Below, one piece after another: positions 8,356 to 15,080 of a DNA stretch of 22,655 nucleotides (position 1 is the first letter of the stretch; each line of letters begins with the position of its first letter). The notes under the pieces were generated by a model. That model had not been told where the DNA came from, searched no databases, and was given only the letters and a program-made list of their open reading frames with translations. Source of the DNA: a virus; the IMG/VR virus record IMGVR_UViG_3300046095_000293, positions 1 through 22,655 of that record. One strand, given 5' to 3'. A program made the translations under genes and the position numbers.

Positions 8356-8561
8356 TTACTCTCAACCGTTAGTTTCAATGTGATGTGGCCTTTTTCTACC
8401 TGTCTTTTAACGATCGAAAGTGTTACTGCTAATGCATCTGCACTTTGCGATTTGATCTTTTTCCAATCGATATTGCTGTGAGCGAACGTTGATTCTAACT
8501 GTTTCAATTCTGCAATCATTTGCTCTTTTTCTTGTTTGGTTTCCCAACTTGACTTTGCCAT
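8352..8561 (-). CDS. Small hypothetical helical protein (69 aa)
   Basis: A 69-residue hydrophilic protein, MAKSSWETKQEKEQMIAEL at the start, with a long charged helix and a beta-like end (HITLKLTVESK). A stable hairpin with a UUCG loop lies 16 bases upstream of its ATG. It overlaps the next gene by 4 bases. A longer overlapping frame at 8407-8676 was judged a shadow because it cuts into the flanking genes. No function recognised. Confidence 0.6.
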   Translation of the reverse strand: MAKSSWETKQEKEQMIAELKQLESTFAHSNIDWKKIKSQSADALAVTLSIVKRQVEKGHITLKLTVESK

Positions 8562-8576
8562 AGTATTTGAATTTAA

Positions 8577-8592
8577 CCCCTCCGAAGAGGGG
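8577..8592 (-). promoter_or_regulatory. UUCG-tetraloop hairpin in the 5' leader of the 69-aa gene
   Basis: On the minus strand CCCCTC-TTCG-GAGGGG forms a perfect 6-bp stem closed by C(UUCG)G, among the most stable RNA tetraloops. It lies between a stop at 8601 and a start at 8561. No U-tract follows (TTAAATTC), so it is unlikely to be an intrinsic terminator. An mRNA-stabilising, processing or translation-tuning hairpin is more likely. Confidence 0.55.
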
Positions 8593-8600
8593 ATTGATGG

Positions 8601-9143
8601 TTATTTTAAATATTCTACTCTTCTTGTAGTTGTAATGAATCTGAAGTGTGGGGTCTTTTCTGTACAGTTCACCCAAATCAATCGAGCGTGTACCTCTTTA
8701 TCTGACTTAGTGATTAAGAACTCAAGAAGTGAGCCAATTGCGTGGATGTCCACTACTTTGTACGATCCGTTTGAGAAGCCTTCTTGAATAAGCAAAGTCA
8801 CTAATCTCTCTACTTTGTTGTCATACGATTTTTTAGCGGCAACGATCGTTCTTAATGTGATTTTAGCGTCAAGTGTAAGTACTTCTTTCTCTCTCTGCAA
8901 TCTCCATTGAAGATCTTCAATACGTTGATGGCGATTTCTTGGCGTGATTTCGCGAGTTGGAAAGTTGTCAATCTCTTTTTGAATGTTAGCGATTGATCTT
9001 TTTACTTCATTGATTTCCCACTGTACACTACTATTCAAGTAGTCATTTTCAAAATACCTCAACTTGTTTCTCAACGTGTGGTTGAGGCTTTCACGTGCTT
9101 GACGATCTCTTTTTTCTTGCGCTTTGCTTACTACTGTTTCCAT
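8601..9143 (-). CDS. Hypothetical coiled-coil protein (180 aa), first gene after P2
   Basis: A 180-residue protein. Residues about 5-120 are long charged helices with heptad character (KRSIANIQKEIDN, RIEDLQWRLQREKEVL), followed by a small alpha/beta C-terminal domain (NGSYKVVDIHAIGSLLEFLI). It is the first gene behind promoter P2, with a 20-base leader after the CATAAT element. I do not recognise a family. Early accessory protein is an inference from its promoter. Confidence 0.65.
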   Translation of the reverse strand: METVVSKAQEKRDRQARESLNHTLRNKLRYFENDYLNSSVQWEINEVKRSIANIQKEIDNFPTREITPRNRHQRIEDLQWRLQREKEVLTLDAKITLRTIVAAKKSYDNKVERLVTLLIQEGFSNGSYKVVDIHAIGSLLEFLITKSDKEVHARLIWVNCTEKTPHFRFITTTRRVEYLK

Positions 9144-9164
9144 TATGATATCTTTTATGTTAGA

Positions 9165-9204
9165 ATTATGTCATAAAGATACTACCACCTAAAACGATAT
9201 GCAA
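9165..9204 (-). promoter_or_regulatory. Promoter P2 (Bacteroidetes-type, phage promoter family)
   Basis: Minus strand: TTG (9204-9202), 20 bases, TATCTTTA (9181-9174), three bases, CATAAT (9170-9165). Upstream is an A-tract followed by GACATACTTT, nearly the same as upstream of P4. It lies in an 80-base intergenic gap before the 180-residue gene and is the cleanest copy of the family. Confidence 0.75.
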
Positions 9205-9221
9205 CAAAAGTATGTCTTTTT

Positions 9222-9839
9222 TTAGCATTTAATTAGTGCAAATTCATTCTCGCTGCAGATTGTGCGAGCTTTGTCGGCTATTTTTTTATTGATATTCATC
9301 ACATCAAGATGCACTACGAGATAAACAATCGCATCGAACAGCTTATTGTACCGTCCTGGATCTTGAGCTTTCATATATTGAAGATCACTTTCAAAGCAGT
9401 TGAGGGAGATCATTCTTAGGATATCTCCACTCTCCCACTTAACGTGACACGGTCGACATAGCAAATTGATATTAGCCTTCTCGAGTGAGAGGTCTTTTCT
9501 ATGCTTGACTGATAAGATATGACTACAGTCAAGATGCTTCTCTGCTTTACCGCACCCCTTACAGAAGTGCTCTCCGCTTTGTTTAGCATCTAATCGGATT
9601 GATTGCTTTACAGCTTGAAGCGCTACATCTATGACATGCTGTTTTTCACTTCGTTGCTTGATCGATTTCGATTTTTTGATATCAGTATAAGGCTGAGCGA
9701 TCAATCGTTTGACTACGGCTTTGTTTCGAGCTACATCTGCTTTAGATTGTCCATCGTGAAGTCTCTTGTAGTTACACTCGTCGCATAGATTATACTTCTT
9801 ATTGACAATTGGGTGTGGTTGGTTGCAGCTGTTACACAT
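9222..9839 (-). CDS. HNH nuclease-like protein resembling lambda NinG (Rap)
   Basis: A 205-residue protein with an N-terminal zinc site (C2, C5, C19, C22), then a basic helical linker (about 35-90), then an HNH-type zinc-finger domain: CKGC (93-96), DCSH (104-107), N123-N125 and CRPCH (128-132). This order, with zinc finger, charged helices and CxxC-H-N-CxxC HNH, is that of lambda NinG/Rap, a structure-specific nuclease that acts on recombination intermediates. The assignment to NinG is from architecture; generic HNH nuclease is the fallback. Its start overlaps the 82-residue gene by 8 bases. Confidence 0.72.
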   Translation of the reverse strand: MCNSCNQPHPIVNKKYNLCDECNYKRLHDGQSKADVARNKAVVKRLIAQPYTDIKKSKSIKQRSEKQHVIDVALQAVKQSIRLDAKQSGEHFCKGCGKAEKHLDCSHILSVKHRKDLSLEKANINLLCRPCHVKWESGDILRMISLNCFESDLQYMKAQDPGRYNKLFDAIVYLVVHLDVMNINKKIADKARTICSENEFALIKC

Positions 9840-10080
9840 CGGTCAGTAATTTGTCTGCTTCGATTTGTACTTTATACCAATAGTCATTGAATGACGTTGC
9901 ATAGGTAACAGGAATGTCTTGAGCTGAATTGATAATGTGCTTAATGATCGCCAACGCTCTTCTTTTAGCATTCTCAAGTTCTTCGAGATGCTGTTGTTTG
10001 GTTTTAGTGAACACATCTCCCTCATACATCGCATTTGCAATTTCAAGAGCTTTTTCTTTTGGTGTTAGTGTATTGTTCAT
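9832..10080 (-). CDS. Small hypothetical helical protein (82 aa)
   Basis: An 82-residue protein (MNNTLTPKEKALEIANAMYE at the start), almost entirely helical, ending in NDYWYKVQIEADKLLTDV. This kind of short KEKA-LEI-A protein is common in Bacteroidetes phages but I know no function. One base of overlap with the gene before (TAATG) and 8 bases with the gene after indicate coupling. Confidence 0.6.
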   Translation of the reverse strand: MNNTLTPKEKALEIANAMYEGDVFTKTKQQHLEELENAKRRALAIIKHIINSAQDIPVTYATSFNDYWYKVQIEADKLLTDV

Positions 10081-10304
10081 TATATATTTGATTTGTTTCT
10101 GAATTGAACTTTGCCTTTCGACTTGATCGGCTTAGTGCTCGAATACTTAGCTTGTTTCGCGTTACTCTTTTTATTCTTGACTTTCTTAGTCGAGTTCCTT
10201 TTCTGAGGATTGCTTACAACTACACAAGATCTCCTCATATCTCTCTCCATTTGCCCTGCGACTAAAACAAGCCCTCCGAGAAGCATTCTTAAATTTGGTC
10301 TCAT
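10080..10304 (-). CDS. Small very basic protein with N-terminal hydrophobic stretch (74 aa)
   Basis: I choose ATG at 10304 because it overlaps the previous stop by 4 bases (ATGA); an in-frame ATG at 10343 would run deep into the upstream gene. The product starts MRPNLRMLLGGLVLVAG, a short hydrophobic segment, and then is rich in Lys, Arg, Asn and Ser (KKVKNKKSNAKQAK). It could be a small membrane-associated or nucleic-acid-binding protein. Not recognised. Confidence 0.5.
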   Translation of the reverse strand: MRPNLRMLLGGLVLVAGQMERDMRRSCVVVSNPQKRNSTKKVKNKKSNAKQAKYSSTKPIKSKGKVQFRNKSNI

Positions 10305-10549
10305 AATTGTATTTGTAGGTTTGCTTGCGTATTCCACACCCACTTATCACCTTGATAAAATGCAGAATCTCCTCGAGCGTCATAAGAGCCTCGAAATCCA
10401 AATCCTACTGTATCTGATATTCTAAACATTACTCCACCTTCTATTGCAAATATGGGATAGACACTGGCGCGATTAATGACACCAAATTTTACTCCTGAAT
10501 ATAAGTTAGTGCCATTTAATGATTTAACACATATTGTAACGGTCTCCAT
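10301..10549 (-). CDS. C-terminal half of a small outer-membrane beta-barrel protein (82 aa)
   Basis: The frame starts with ATG at 10549, inside the end of the signal-peptide gene 10516-10824, in a different reading frame. Its sequence is a run of alternating hydrophobic strands with turns (YSGVKFGVINR, YPIFAIEGGVMFRISD, VGFGFRGSYDARGD, WNTQANLQIQL). This is the pattern of the second half of eight-strand-type barrels in Bacteroidetes. There is no signal peptide, so on its own it could not be exported. It is best read as the continuation of the preceding frame, lost by a one-base shift or joined by recoding. Confidence 0.6.
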   Translation of the reverse strand: METVTICVKSLNGTNLYSGVKFGVINRASVYPIFAIEGGVMFRISDTVGFGFRGSYDARGDSAFYQGDKWVWNTQANLQIQL

Positions 10550-10824
10550 TGATATTCAGTGGTCTTTTCGTATGTCAAGTTTATTCCTATTCCTGCAGAC
10601 GTTTCGAGATAGCCGTCTTTAAGTGCAGCATAATGAATTTGTGGTCTGACATATATTCCGTTACTAAATTCGGCATTAAACTCAACTCCTCCGTAAAATA
10701 GTTGTTTTTGAAATATCATATTGTCTGTAGTTAATTGGATTGAGTAGCGATCTTGGTCTTGCAAATGAATTTGCGAGATGCATGTGTTGATTGCTAATAG
10801 CGCGATGATTGATAGCTTTTTCAT
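10516..10824 (-). CDS. N-terminal half of a small outer-membrane beta-barrel protein with signal peptide (102 aa)
   Basis: I choose ATG at 10824 (MKKLSIIALLAINTCIS) rather than the upstream ATG at 10881. It gives a classical signal peptide and sits one base after the stop of the 41-residue membrane gene. The mature part shows barrel-like strands (FYGGVEFNAEF, GIYVRPQIHYAAL, GYLETSAGIGINLTYE), then ends in a short non-barrel tail (WRPLQYVLNH). A second barrel half starts within it in the -1 frame. A phage-encoded outer-membrane protein could alter the host surface, for example to block superinfection; that is speculation. Confidence 0.62.
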   Translation of the reverse strand: MKKLSIIALLAINTCISQIHLQDQDRYSIQLTTDNMIFQKQLFYGGVEFNAEFSNGIYVRPQIHYAALKDGYLETSAGIGINLTYEKTTEYQWRPLQYVLNH

Positions 10825-10825
10825 A

Positions 10826-10951
10826 CTATTTCTTGTTTTTCTTATCTCTCCTACGCTCTCTATAAGTAGAGATTGCTTCAAATAGCACTGCTAAGAAGAT
10901 TGCGGTTAGACCGACGTCGGTGATTGTCTGAATGATTGTTTGTTGTTCCAT
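10826..10951 (-). CDS. Single-helix membrane protein (41 aa), possibly holin-like
   Basis: ATG at 10951 opens a 41-codon frame ending with TAG at 10826-10828. The product starts MEQQTIIQTITDVGLTAIFL, continues the hydrophobic helix (about residues 9-28) and ends in a dense basic tail (RERRRDKKNKK). One membrane span plus a positive C-terminus is the layout of very small holins and other phage inner-membrane peptides. Its stop is one base from the start of the signal-peptide barrel gene. No lysis enzyme is visible nearby, so holin is only a possibility. Confidence 0.55.
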   Translation of the reverse strand: MEQQTIIQTITDVGLTAIFLAVLFEAISTYRERRRDKKNKK

Positions 10952-10962
10952 TTTGTGTGTAT

Positions 10963-11211
10963 TTATTCGTTTGTACTAATTCTTTGAAATAGCCATACTT
11001 GATCGTAGGCATCTTGATATAATCTATAATGACCCTTTATGTATTCAATGTGATCTTCATTGGGCTGACTGGTGAGAGTCGCTTGTTTGATCCATTGTTC
11101 GAGAGGCTGTTTGATTCTTCTCTCAAATTCTTGCTCAAATTTGGAAAGAGTTGTGTTTGGGTTTATGTGGCCCCTTTGAGACAGTACAGTGGTGTATGTT
11201 GGCTTACTCAT
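10963..11211 (-). CDS. Small hypothetical protein (82 aa)
   Basis: Start chosen at ATG 11211 (MSKPTYTTVLSQRGHINPNT) because it overlaps the upstream stop by 8 bases and has GAGAGAG just before it; the ATG at 11247 would overlap by 44. The protein is hydrophilic with helical heptads (KFEQEFERRIKQPLEQWIKQ) and an aromatic C-terminus. It is not recognised. It precedes the small membrane protein and barrel genes. Confidence 0.55.
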   Translation of the reverse strand: MSKPTYTTVLSQRGHINPNTTLSKFEQEFERRIKQPLEQWIKQATLTSQPNEDHIEYIKGHYRLYQDAYDQVWLFQRISTNE

Positions 11212-11602
11212 CTCTCTCAAAGTTATAGGTTTCCATTGCATTCGCAACCTCTGCGAAGCTGTTTGCTCTTTGTCTGCACGACTTAATGAAGTTACTTATT
11301 GCATTTAGATCTGTCGTCTTGTAATACCCATTGCTATTGGCTATCATATTTGACAAATCTCCTTTTACTCGTGCGCAATGAATTAACTTGCGCATTCGTG
11401 GACCATTCATCTTATATCGCTTCCCTGCCTTGTTGGTGATGTTTTGCTTATCGATCCAACTCTGCATTCCTTTTGTCATCTCCGTCATTGTGATTAGCGA
11501 CTCAAAAGATCTTGCCTTCCATGCAGCCACAAACTTAGGATAAATGCGACGTTGCTCTATTTCTGTCAATTCATACGAGAATTGTTCAAATCCTGTTACC
11601 AT
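11204..11602 (-). CDS. Hypothetical protein, possible winged helix (132 aa)
   Basis: A 132-residue protein. Residues about 55-95 (NKAGKRYKMNGPRMRKLIHC, then RVKGDLSNMIANSNGYYKT) have the look of a helix-turn-helix followed by a wing, a pattern I associate with small DNA-binding proteins in Bacteroidetes prophages. The C-terminus (FIKSCRQRANSFAEVANAME) is a basic amphipathic helix. DNA binding is inferred. It starts 16 bases inside the preceding 27-residue ORF. Confidence 0.65.
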   Translation of the reverse strand: MVTGFEQFSYELTEIEQRRIYPKFVAAWKARSFESLITMTEMTKGMQSWIDKQNITNKAGKRYKMNGPRMRKLIHCARVKGDLSNMIANSNGYYKTTDLNAISNFIKSCRQRANSFAEVANAMETYNFERDE

Positions 11603-11669
11603 CTTGTTGCAATTTTTCGATTAATTCTTTTTCTTTCATCTGTAAGTACAATTCACTACTCGCTCCCAT
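11586..11669 (-). CDS. Very small protein (27 aa) with a strong Shine-Dalgarno
   Basis: ATG at 11669 overlaps the previous stop (TAATG), and 27 codons follow (MGASSELYLQMKEKELIEKL at the start). The sequence before it, GAGGAGGAGGTTGACTAATG, holds an unusually strong Shine-Dalgarno for this window, which supports translation. The frame ends 17 bases inside the next gene. A helical micro-protein; function unknown. Confidence 0.5.
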   Translation of the reverse strand: MGASSELYLQMKEKELIEKLQQDGNRI

Positions 11670-11815
11670 TAGTCAACCTCCTCCTCTCTAATTTCAACGT
11701 AATCTTTACTTGAATCTACATACACTACAAAGCTCTGCACTTTGCCTGGTGTGATTAACTTGGCTAATTCTTCGCCTACTTGGTCGAAAGTTGTTGTAAC
11801 GATATCGCTTATCAT
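11669..11815 (-). CDS. Small hypothetical protein (48 aa), first gene after P3
   Basis: ATG at 11815 opens a 48-codon frame ending TAA at 11669-11671. It starts MISDIVTTTFDQVGEELAKL, has a strand FVVYVDSS and an acidic end (EIREEEVD). It lies 17 bases after the CATAAT element of promoter P3 and is coupled by a one-base overlap to the 27-residue ORF. Not recognised. Confidence 0.55.
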   Translation of the reverse strand: MISDIVTTTFDQVGEELAKLITPGKVQSFVVYVDSSKDYVEIREEEVD

Positions 11816-11831
11816 TTGATTTGTTTTTAAG

Positions 11832-11866
11832 ATTATGTGGTAAAGATAGTTTGATAATTAACGCAA
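11832..11866 (-). promoter_or_regulatory. Promoter P3 (variant of the phage promoter family)
   Basis: Minus strand: TATCTTTA (11848-11841), three bases, CATAAT (11837-11832), as in P1, P2 and P4. The upstream ACATAC-CTTTG segment is present but 8 bases closer, leaving only 15 bases between TTG (11866-11864) and the -7 box. Spacing suggests a weaker or activator-dependent promoter. It lies between the 290-residue gene and the 48-residue gene. Confidence 0.55.
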
Positions 11867-11897
11867 AGGTATGTTGACAACCTTCTGATCGACTACT

Positions 11898-12770
11898 TTA
11901 TCTCTTAGGCACTTTAGCTGCAGCCTCCAGTAGTCTCTGTTGAATGGTTTGCTTGATATCGATCAGTGTTGGGGCGACGATAGTTCGGTTGGGTTTAACA
12001 AATTTCTCGATGCGCTTGATGTTATCGTTGATCACTTCAACTTCCACAGCTTCATCTATTATCTTGCCGTCAACTCCTCTCAACTTAACTCCATACACTT
12101 CGTCCTCACTTCTTGATGAGATTGCAATCAAATCGAGAAGCTCTACTTGCTCTTCAAGTGTAAGTCGATCTAAATCAAGTGACTGCTTGGTTTGCTTTGG
12201 TTTAGTAACAGCACCACCAATGAAATTGTTCTGTGTATTGAATACTATTTTGAACGTCTTTCTGTGTAGGCCTAGTAATACCTCTTTTTGACGCAATGCT
12301 TGTAGGGCGTCCATTAAGTCCATTTCAATAATCTTGTTTACTACAAAAGGGGAGATGTTCTCATTGTTAAGTAAACTAGTATAATCCTTATTCATCTTAT
12401 CAACAACGATCGAATTATATCTTACTGCGTGAACTTGCTCGACTTTGTATATTTGTTCCTTATACCATAAGTTTAACAGCTGATTAGCGGTGGTAATGAT
12501 ATTCTCTACAAATCTAACAGCATACAATCTTTTAGTGCGCTCATTGACTGTATTGCGAAGCTCTTGAGTGCACCATTCAGTACTCCTTCCCTCCTTCATC
12601 CAATCAATCACTTTGTACACCTCTTTCTCCATTAATGGAAACTTACCTTTGACTGGTACAAGCACTGGTCGGTTCTTAGCTTCAACTATCTTGGGATCTT
12701 GAAGAGTTTTCCGACCGCTCGTTGATGTTTTGAGTATTTGCTTAGTAGTTTTACCTCTCGTCTTAGCCAT
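11898..12770 (-). CDS. Terminase-small-subunit-like protein (290 aa)
   Basis: A 290-residue, mainly helical protein two genes downstream of TerL. After a basic tail, residues 44-80 (FPLMEKEVYKVIDWMKEGRS then TEWCTQELRNTVNERTK) look like a helix-turn-helix, followed by long helices (81-170). A segment QKEVLLGLHRK (161-171), NTQNNF (178-183) and LTLEEQVELL (203-212) matches the C-terminal part of the protein at 17119-17604 in order and spacing. DNA-binding helices, central oligomerising helices and a QKE-LL-L tail are the usual small terminase layout. The role, recognising phage DNA for packaging, is inferred from this and from proximity to TerL. Its start overlaps the 84-residue gene by 8 bases. 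Confidence 0.55.
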   Translation of the reverse strand: MAKTRGKTTKQILKTSTSGRKTLQDPKIVEAKNRPVLVPVKGKFPLMEKEVYKVIDWMKEGRSTEWCTQELRNTVNERTKRLYAVRFVENIITTANQLLNLWYKEQIYKVEQVHAVRYNSIVVDKMNKDYTSLLNNENISPFVVNKIIEMDLMDALQALRQKEVLLGLHRKTFKIVFNTQNNFIGGAVTKPKQTKQSLDLDRLTLEEQVELLDLIAISSRSEDEVYGVKLRGVDGKIIDEAVEVEVINDNIKRIEKFVKPNRTIVAPTLIDIKQTIQQRLLEAAAKVPKR

Positions 12771-13017
12771 CTTGAAGTGTATTTAATGCTGCTCTCAGAC
12801 GAGCCACTGTCAATTGCAGTTCGCTTTGCTGTTGTTCTAATAAGATGCCCTCTTGAATGAGAGACTCTTCTACTTTCGATTTGAACTGTTGCGTAATCTG
12901 CACTCTTTCACTGTATGTAAATTCAAAGTCGTGGTCGTTCATCAACACACTGAATAATGCATTTACCTTTCCTTCTACTCTTTGTTCTCTTGTTAACTTC
13001 GATCTAAGCCATCCCAT
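12763..13017 (-). CDS. Small hypothetical helical protein (84 aa) after TerL
   Basis: I choose ATG at 13017 (MGWLRSKLTREQRVEGKVNA); the ATG at 13095 would extend back into TerL and encodes an unlikely N-terminus. The 84 residues are mostly helical, with a Gln-rich coiled-coil end (LLEQQQSELQLTVARLRAAL). A TACTTTTG box just upstream (minus strand, about 13043-13036) matches the host -7 consensus but its TTG is only 15 bases away. Position between TerL and a TerS-like gene suggests packaging; no family is recognised. Confidence 0.6.
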   Translation of the reverse strand: MGWLRSKLTREQRVEGKVNALFSVLMNDHDFEFTYSERVQITQQFKSKVEESLIQEGILLEQQQSELQLTVARLRAALNTLQDG

Positions 13018-13051
13018 AATTTGTATTTTTTGACAAAAGTACACATTCCTC

Positions 13052-14503
13052 CTACACAAACGAGTAATCAGGACCATCGTTAAATAGTAAGTCATTGATA
13101 GCCATCACTGTTAAGTCGGTCGCCTCATCGTGAGATCCATTAGGGAACGTTGATACTTTCTCGATGTAATTCACTATATAAACTCCATCTACTAGTCGCA
13201 CTCTTCTCCCCTCAATAGTAGGGGCAACACTATTCGCTCTCGTTAACTTGTCGTCTTTTGGAGGTATGCCTTCTACTACATTCATCTGCGTCATTGCTCT
13301 TAATTGTTGTACAACTGACAGACCACTTGCTTTAGGTTCGATCACAATTCGACTGCGATATGAGTATTGGAATCTCATTACGTACTCTTGAATGAATTTG
13401 ATCAAACTAGGGAAATCCAACCATACCTCTGTAAAGTCAAGAATGTAGATGTAGTTATCTTGCCTAAATGCTGCCAATATTCCTGTGGGGTCATTTGTGG
13501 TCTTCTCAGTATATGCTCCATCGACGTAGAAGTGTACTGGTTCATTCTCTGTATCTCTTCTTAGAATTAGTGGCGATATGATATCAAACCAATTTCGTTT
13601 CCATATTCCTCCTTCTAACGGAGCAGGGCTTTGATCGTACTGACCACCATAGCCTCGTTCTCCTAACGTTTTTCTGAATCCTGATAACGTTTTAGCACTT
13701 AGCCTAATTGGATCGAGCAGACCGTCGATATACTGTTCAGCATATTCTGGCGGTTCAATCTTTTCACTTATAGTTGCAGGTAAACAGATATGCAAATAGT
13801 CCTCTCTATTATTCTTGAGCAAGTATCCAGTCAAGTCATCCTCGTGCAGTCTCTGCATAATAATGATTCTCACCCCAAGGTTGATTGGAGTTAAACGATT
13901 GTATAATGCTCGAGTATAGTAGTCGATTGTGCTTTGTCTGTTGATTGCGCTTTCAGATGTTTTTGGATTCTGTGGATCATCGACAATAATAACAACACCT
14001 TTGTGACCAGTAATGTTACTTCCGGTAGTCTTACTTAATCTAAAACCACCTTTGTCGTTCATAAAGTATCCCTTTGAATTGGCATCTTTACGGATCTGGA
14101 ACTTATCTCCAAACAGCTCTTGAAACTCTGGACTGTTGATAATGTCTTTTGAATACTGTGCATTTAACAATGAAAGGTCCTCGTCAAACGATATCGAAAT
14201 CATTGGTAGCGTAGCGTCCTTAATCCACATCCAAGGTAGTAGGAATACACTTGTGATCAGCGATTTCGACGAACGAGGAGGAATGTTTACAATGATATCT
14301 TGTTCTTTCTCCTCCTTCCTTATGATTCTTTCGACCTCTTTTTGATACAAATCACAAAGCAATTCTATGTGAAAATTGACCTCAAACTTTTCATTAGGGT
14401 ACAATATACTAAAACACCACTTTGCAAACTGATAGTAGCTTTTCGTAAAGATTTCTCTTTTCAAAGCTACCTCTAACTTTCTATCTATCTGTATATCAGT
14501 CAT
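13052..14503 (-). CDS. terL: Phage terminase, large subunit (TerL)
   Basis: TerL is the packaging motor: an ATPase that pumps DNA through the portal and a nuclease that cuts the concatemer. The 483 residues show a Walker A-like PPRSSKS (75-81), Walker B VVIIVDD (170-176), coupling motif IIMQRLHEDD (214-223) and an RNase H-like nuclease domain with D328 (YVDGAYT), E389 (IVIEPKASG) and D459 or D463 (SHDEATD). The length is typical. The start MTDIQIDRKL lies 16 bases after the zinc-ribbon gene. TerS-like and small helical genes follow, whereas portal is about 11 kb further on, an unusual separation. Confidence 0.95.
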   Translation of the reverse strand: MTDIQIDRKLEVALKREIFTKSYYQFAKWCFSILYPNEKFEVNFHIELLCDLYQKEVERIIRKEEKEQDIIVNIPPRSSKSLITSVFLLPWMWIKDATLPMISISFDEDLSLLNAQYSKDIINSPEFQELFGDKFQIRKDANSKGYFMNDKGGFRLSKTTGSNITGHKGVVIIVDDPQNPKTSESAINRQSTIDYYTRALYNRLTPINLGVRIIIMQRLHEDDLTGYLLKNNREDYLHICLPATISEKIEPPEYAEQYIDGLLDPIRLSAKTLSGFRKTLGERGYGGQYDQSPAPLEGGIWKRNWFDIISPLILRRDTENEPVHFYVDGAYTEKTTNDPTGILAAFRQDNYIYILDFTEVWLDFPSLIKFIQEYVMRFQYSYRSRIVIEPKASGLSVVQQLRAMTQMNVVEGIPPKDDKLTRANSVAPTIEGRRVRLVDGVYIVNYIEKVSTFPNGSHDEATDLTVMAINDLLFNDGPDYSFV

Positions 14504-14519
14504 TTATATTATTACTTTA

Positions 14520-14780
14520 CTATTCATCGTCATTATCTACACTATCGTCGTCCTCTTCGCAGTCAGAACAGAATTCTTGACCCCTATCTGATACCTCGCA
14601 CCACCAACCACAGTTATCGCAACAGAATATTTCACCATCTATCTGCTCGTGTTGATTTTCATCGAGGTCATTGTCGTCGAATTGATCTCCATATATTGTT
14701 TGGACTGCTTCGTTTAACGTATTGCTACTCCCTTGTAAGTATTCAATAAGCTGTTGAGTCTTTTGTTGTGATCTATCCAT
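14520..14780 (-). CDS. Small acidic zinc-ribbon protein (86 aa)
   Basis: An 86-residue protein with a zinc-ribbon pair FCCDNCGWWCEVSDRGQEFC followed by SDC: CxxC at residues 54-57 and CxxC at 71-74. The ribbon is flanked by very acidic segments (DDNDLDENQ, EEDDDSVDNDDE). The acidity suggests protein binding rather than DNA binding. It is immediately upstream of TerL (16 bases). Function unknown. Confidence 0.7.
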   Translation of the reverse strand: MDRSQQKTQQLIEYLQGSSNTLNEAVQTIYGDQFDDNDLDENQHEQIDGEIFCCDNCGWWCEVSDRGQEFCSDCEEDDDSVDNDDE

Positions 14781-14792
14781 GATTGAACTGTT

Positions 14793-15080
14793 TTAAATCC
14801 ACTCGCCATTAATACGAACAATCATGTTTCTTTCTATTTCAAAAGATTCTCCAGTCGATTCGTCTTTAAACGTTTCTTTCCATTTTATAAGGCCGTGTAG
14901 TTGTTTTTCAATTTTTTTTGGTCTCTTTGAGATAACAACCTCTCTTTCTTCTTCATAATATTGTTGCTGTTCGTCAGACATCAATAATTCTTGCTTTCTC
15001 AATTCTAAAATTTCATTTCTTAAACTCTGTATTGATTGCTTCTTATCTTCAATCAATTCGTTGATTTGTTTTCTGGTCAT
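14793..15080 (-). CDS. Small coiled-coil protein (95 aa)
   Basis: The first 50 residues (MTRKQINELIEDKKQSIQSL onward) are a continuous charged heptad helix; the last 40 form strands (HGLIKWKETFKDESTGES, IERNMIVRINGEWI). The start lies within the last 32 bases of the CAP-like gene. No family recognised; an oligomeric accessory protein is likely from the coiled coil. Confidence 0.6.
   Translation of the reverse strand: MTRKQINELIEDKKQSIQSLRNEILELRKQELLMSDEQQQYYEEEREVVISKRPKKIEKQLHGLIKWKETFKDESTGESFEIERNMIVRINGEWI

Noticed and set aside
8407-8676. An 89-codon minus-strand ORF
   Set aside because: It overlaps both the 69- and 180-residue genes in another frame and would include the UUCG hairpin; its sequence is basic and pattern-free.
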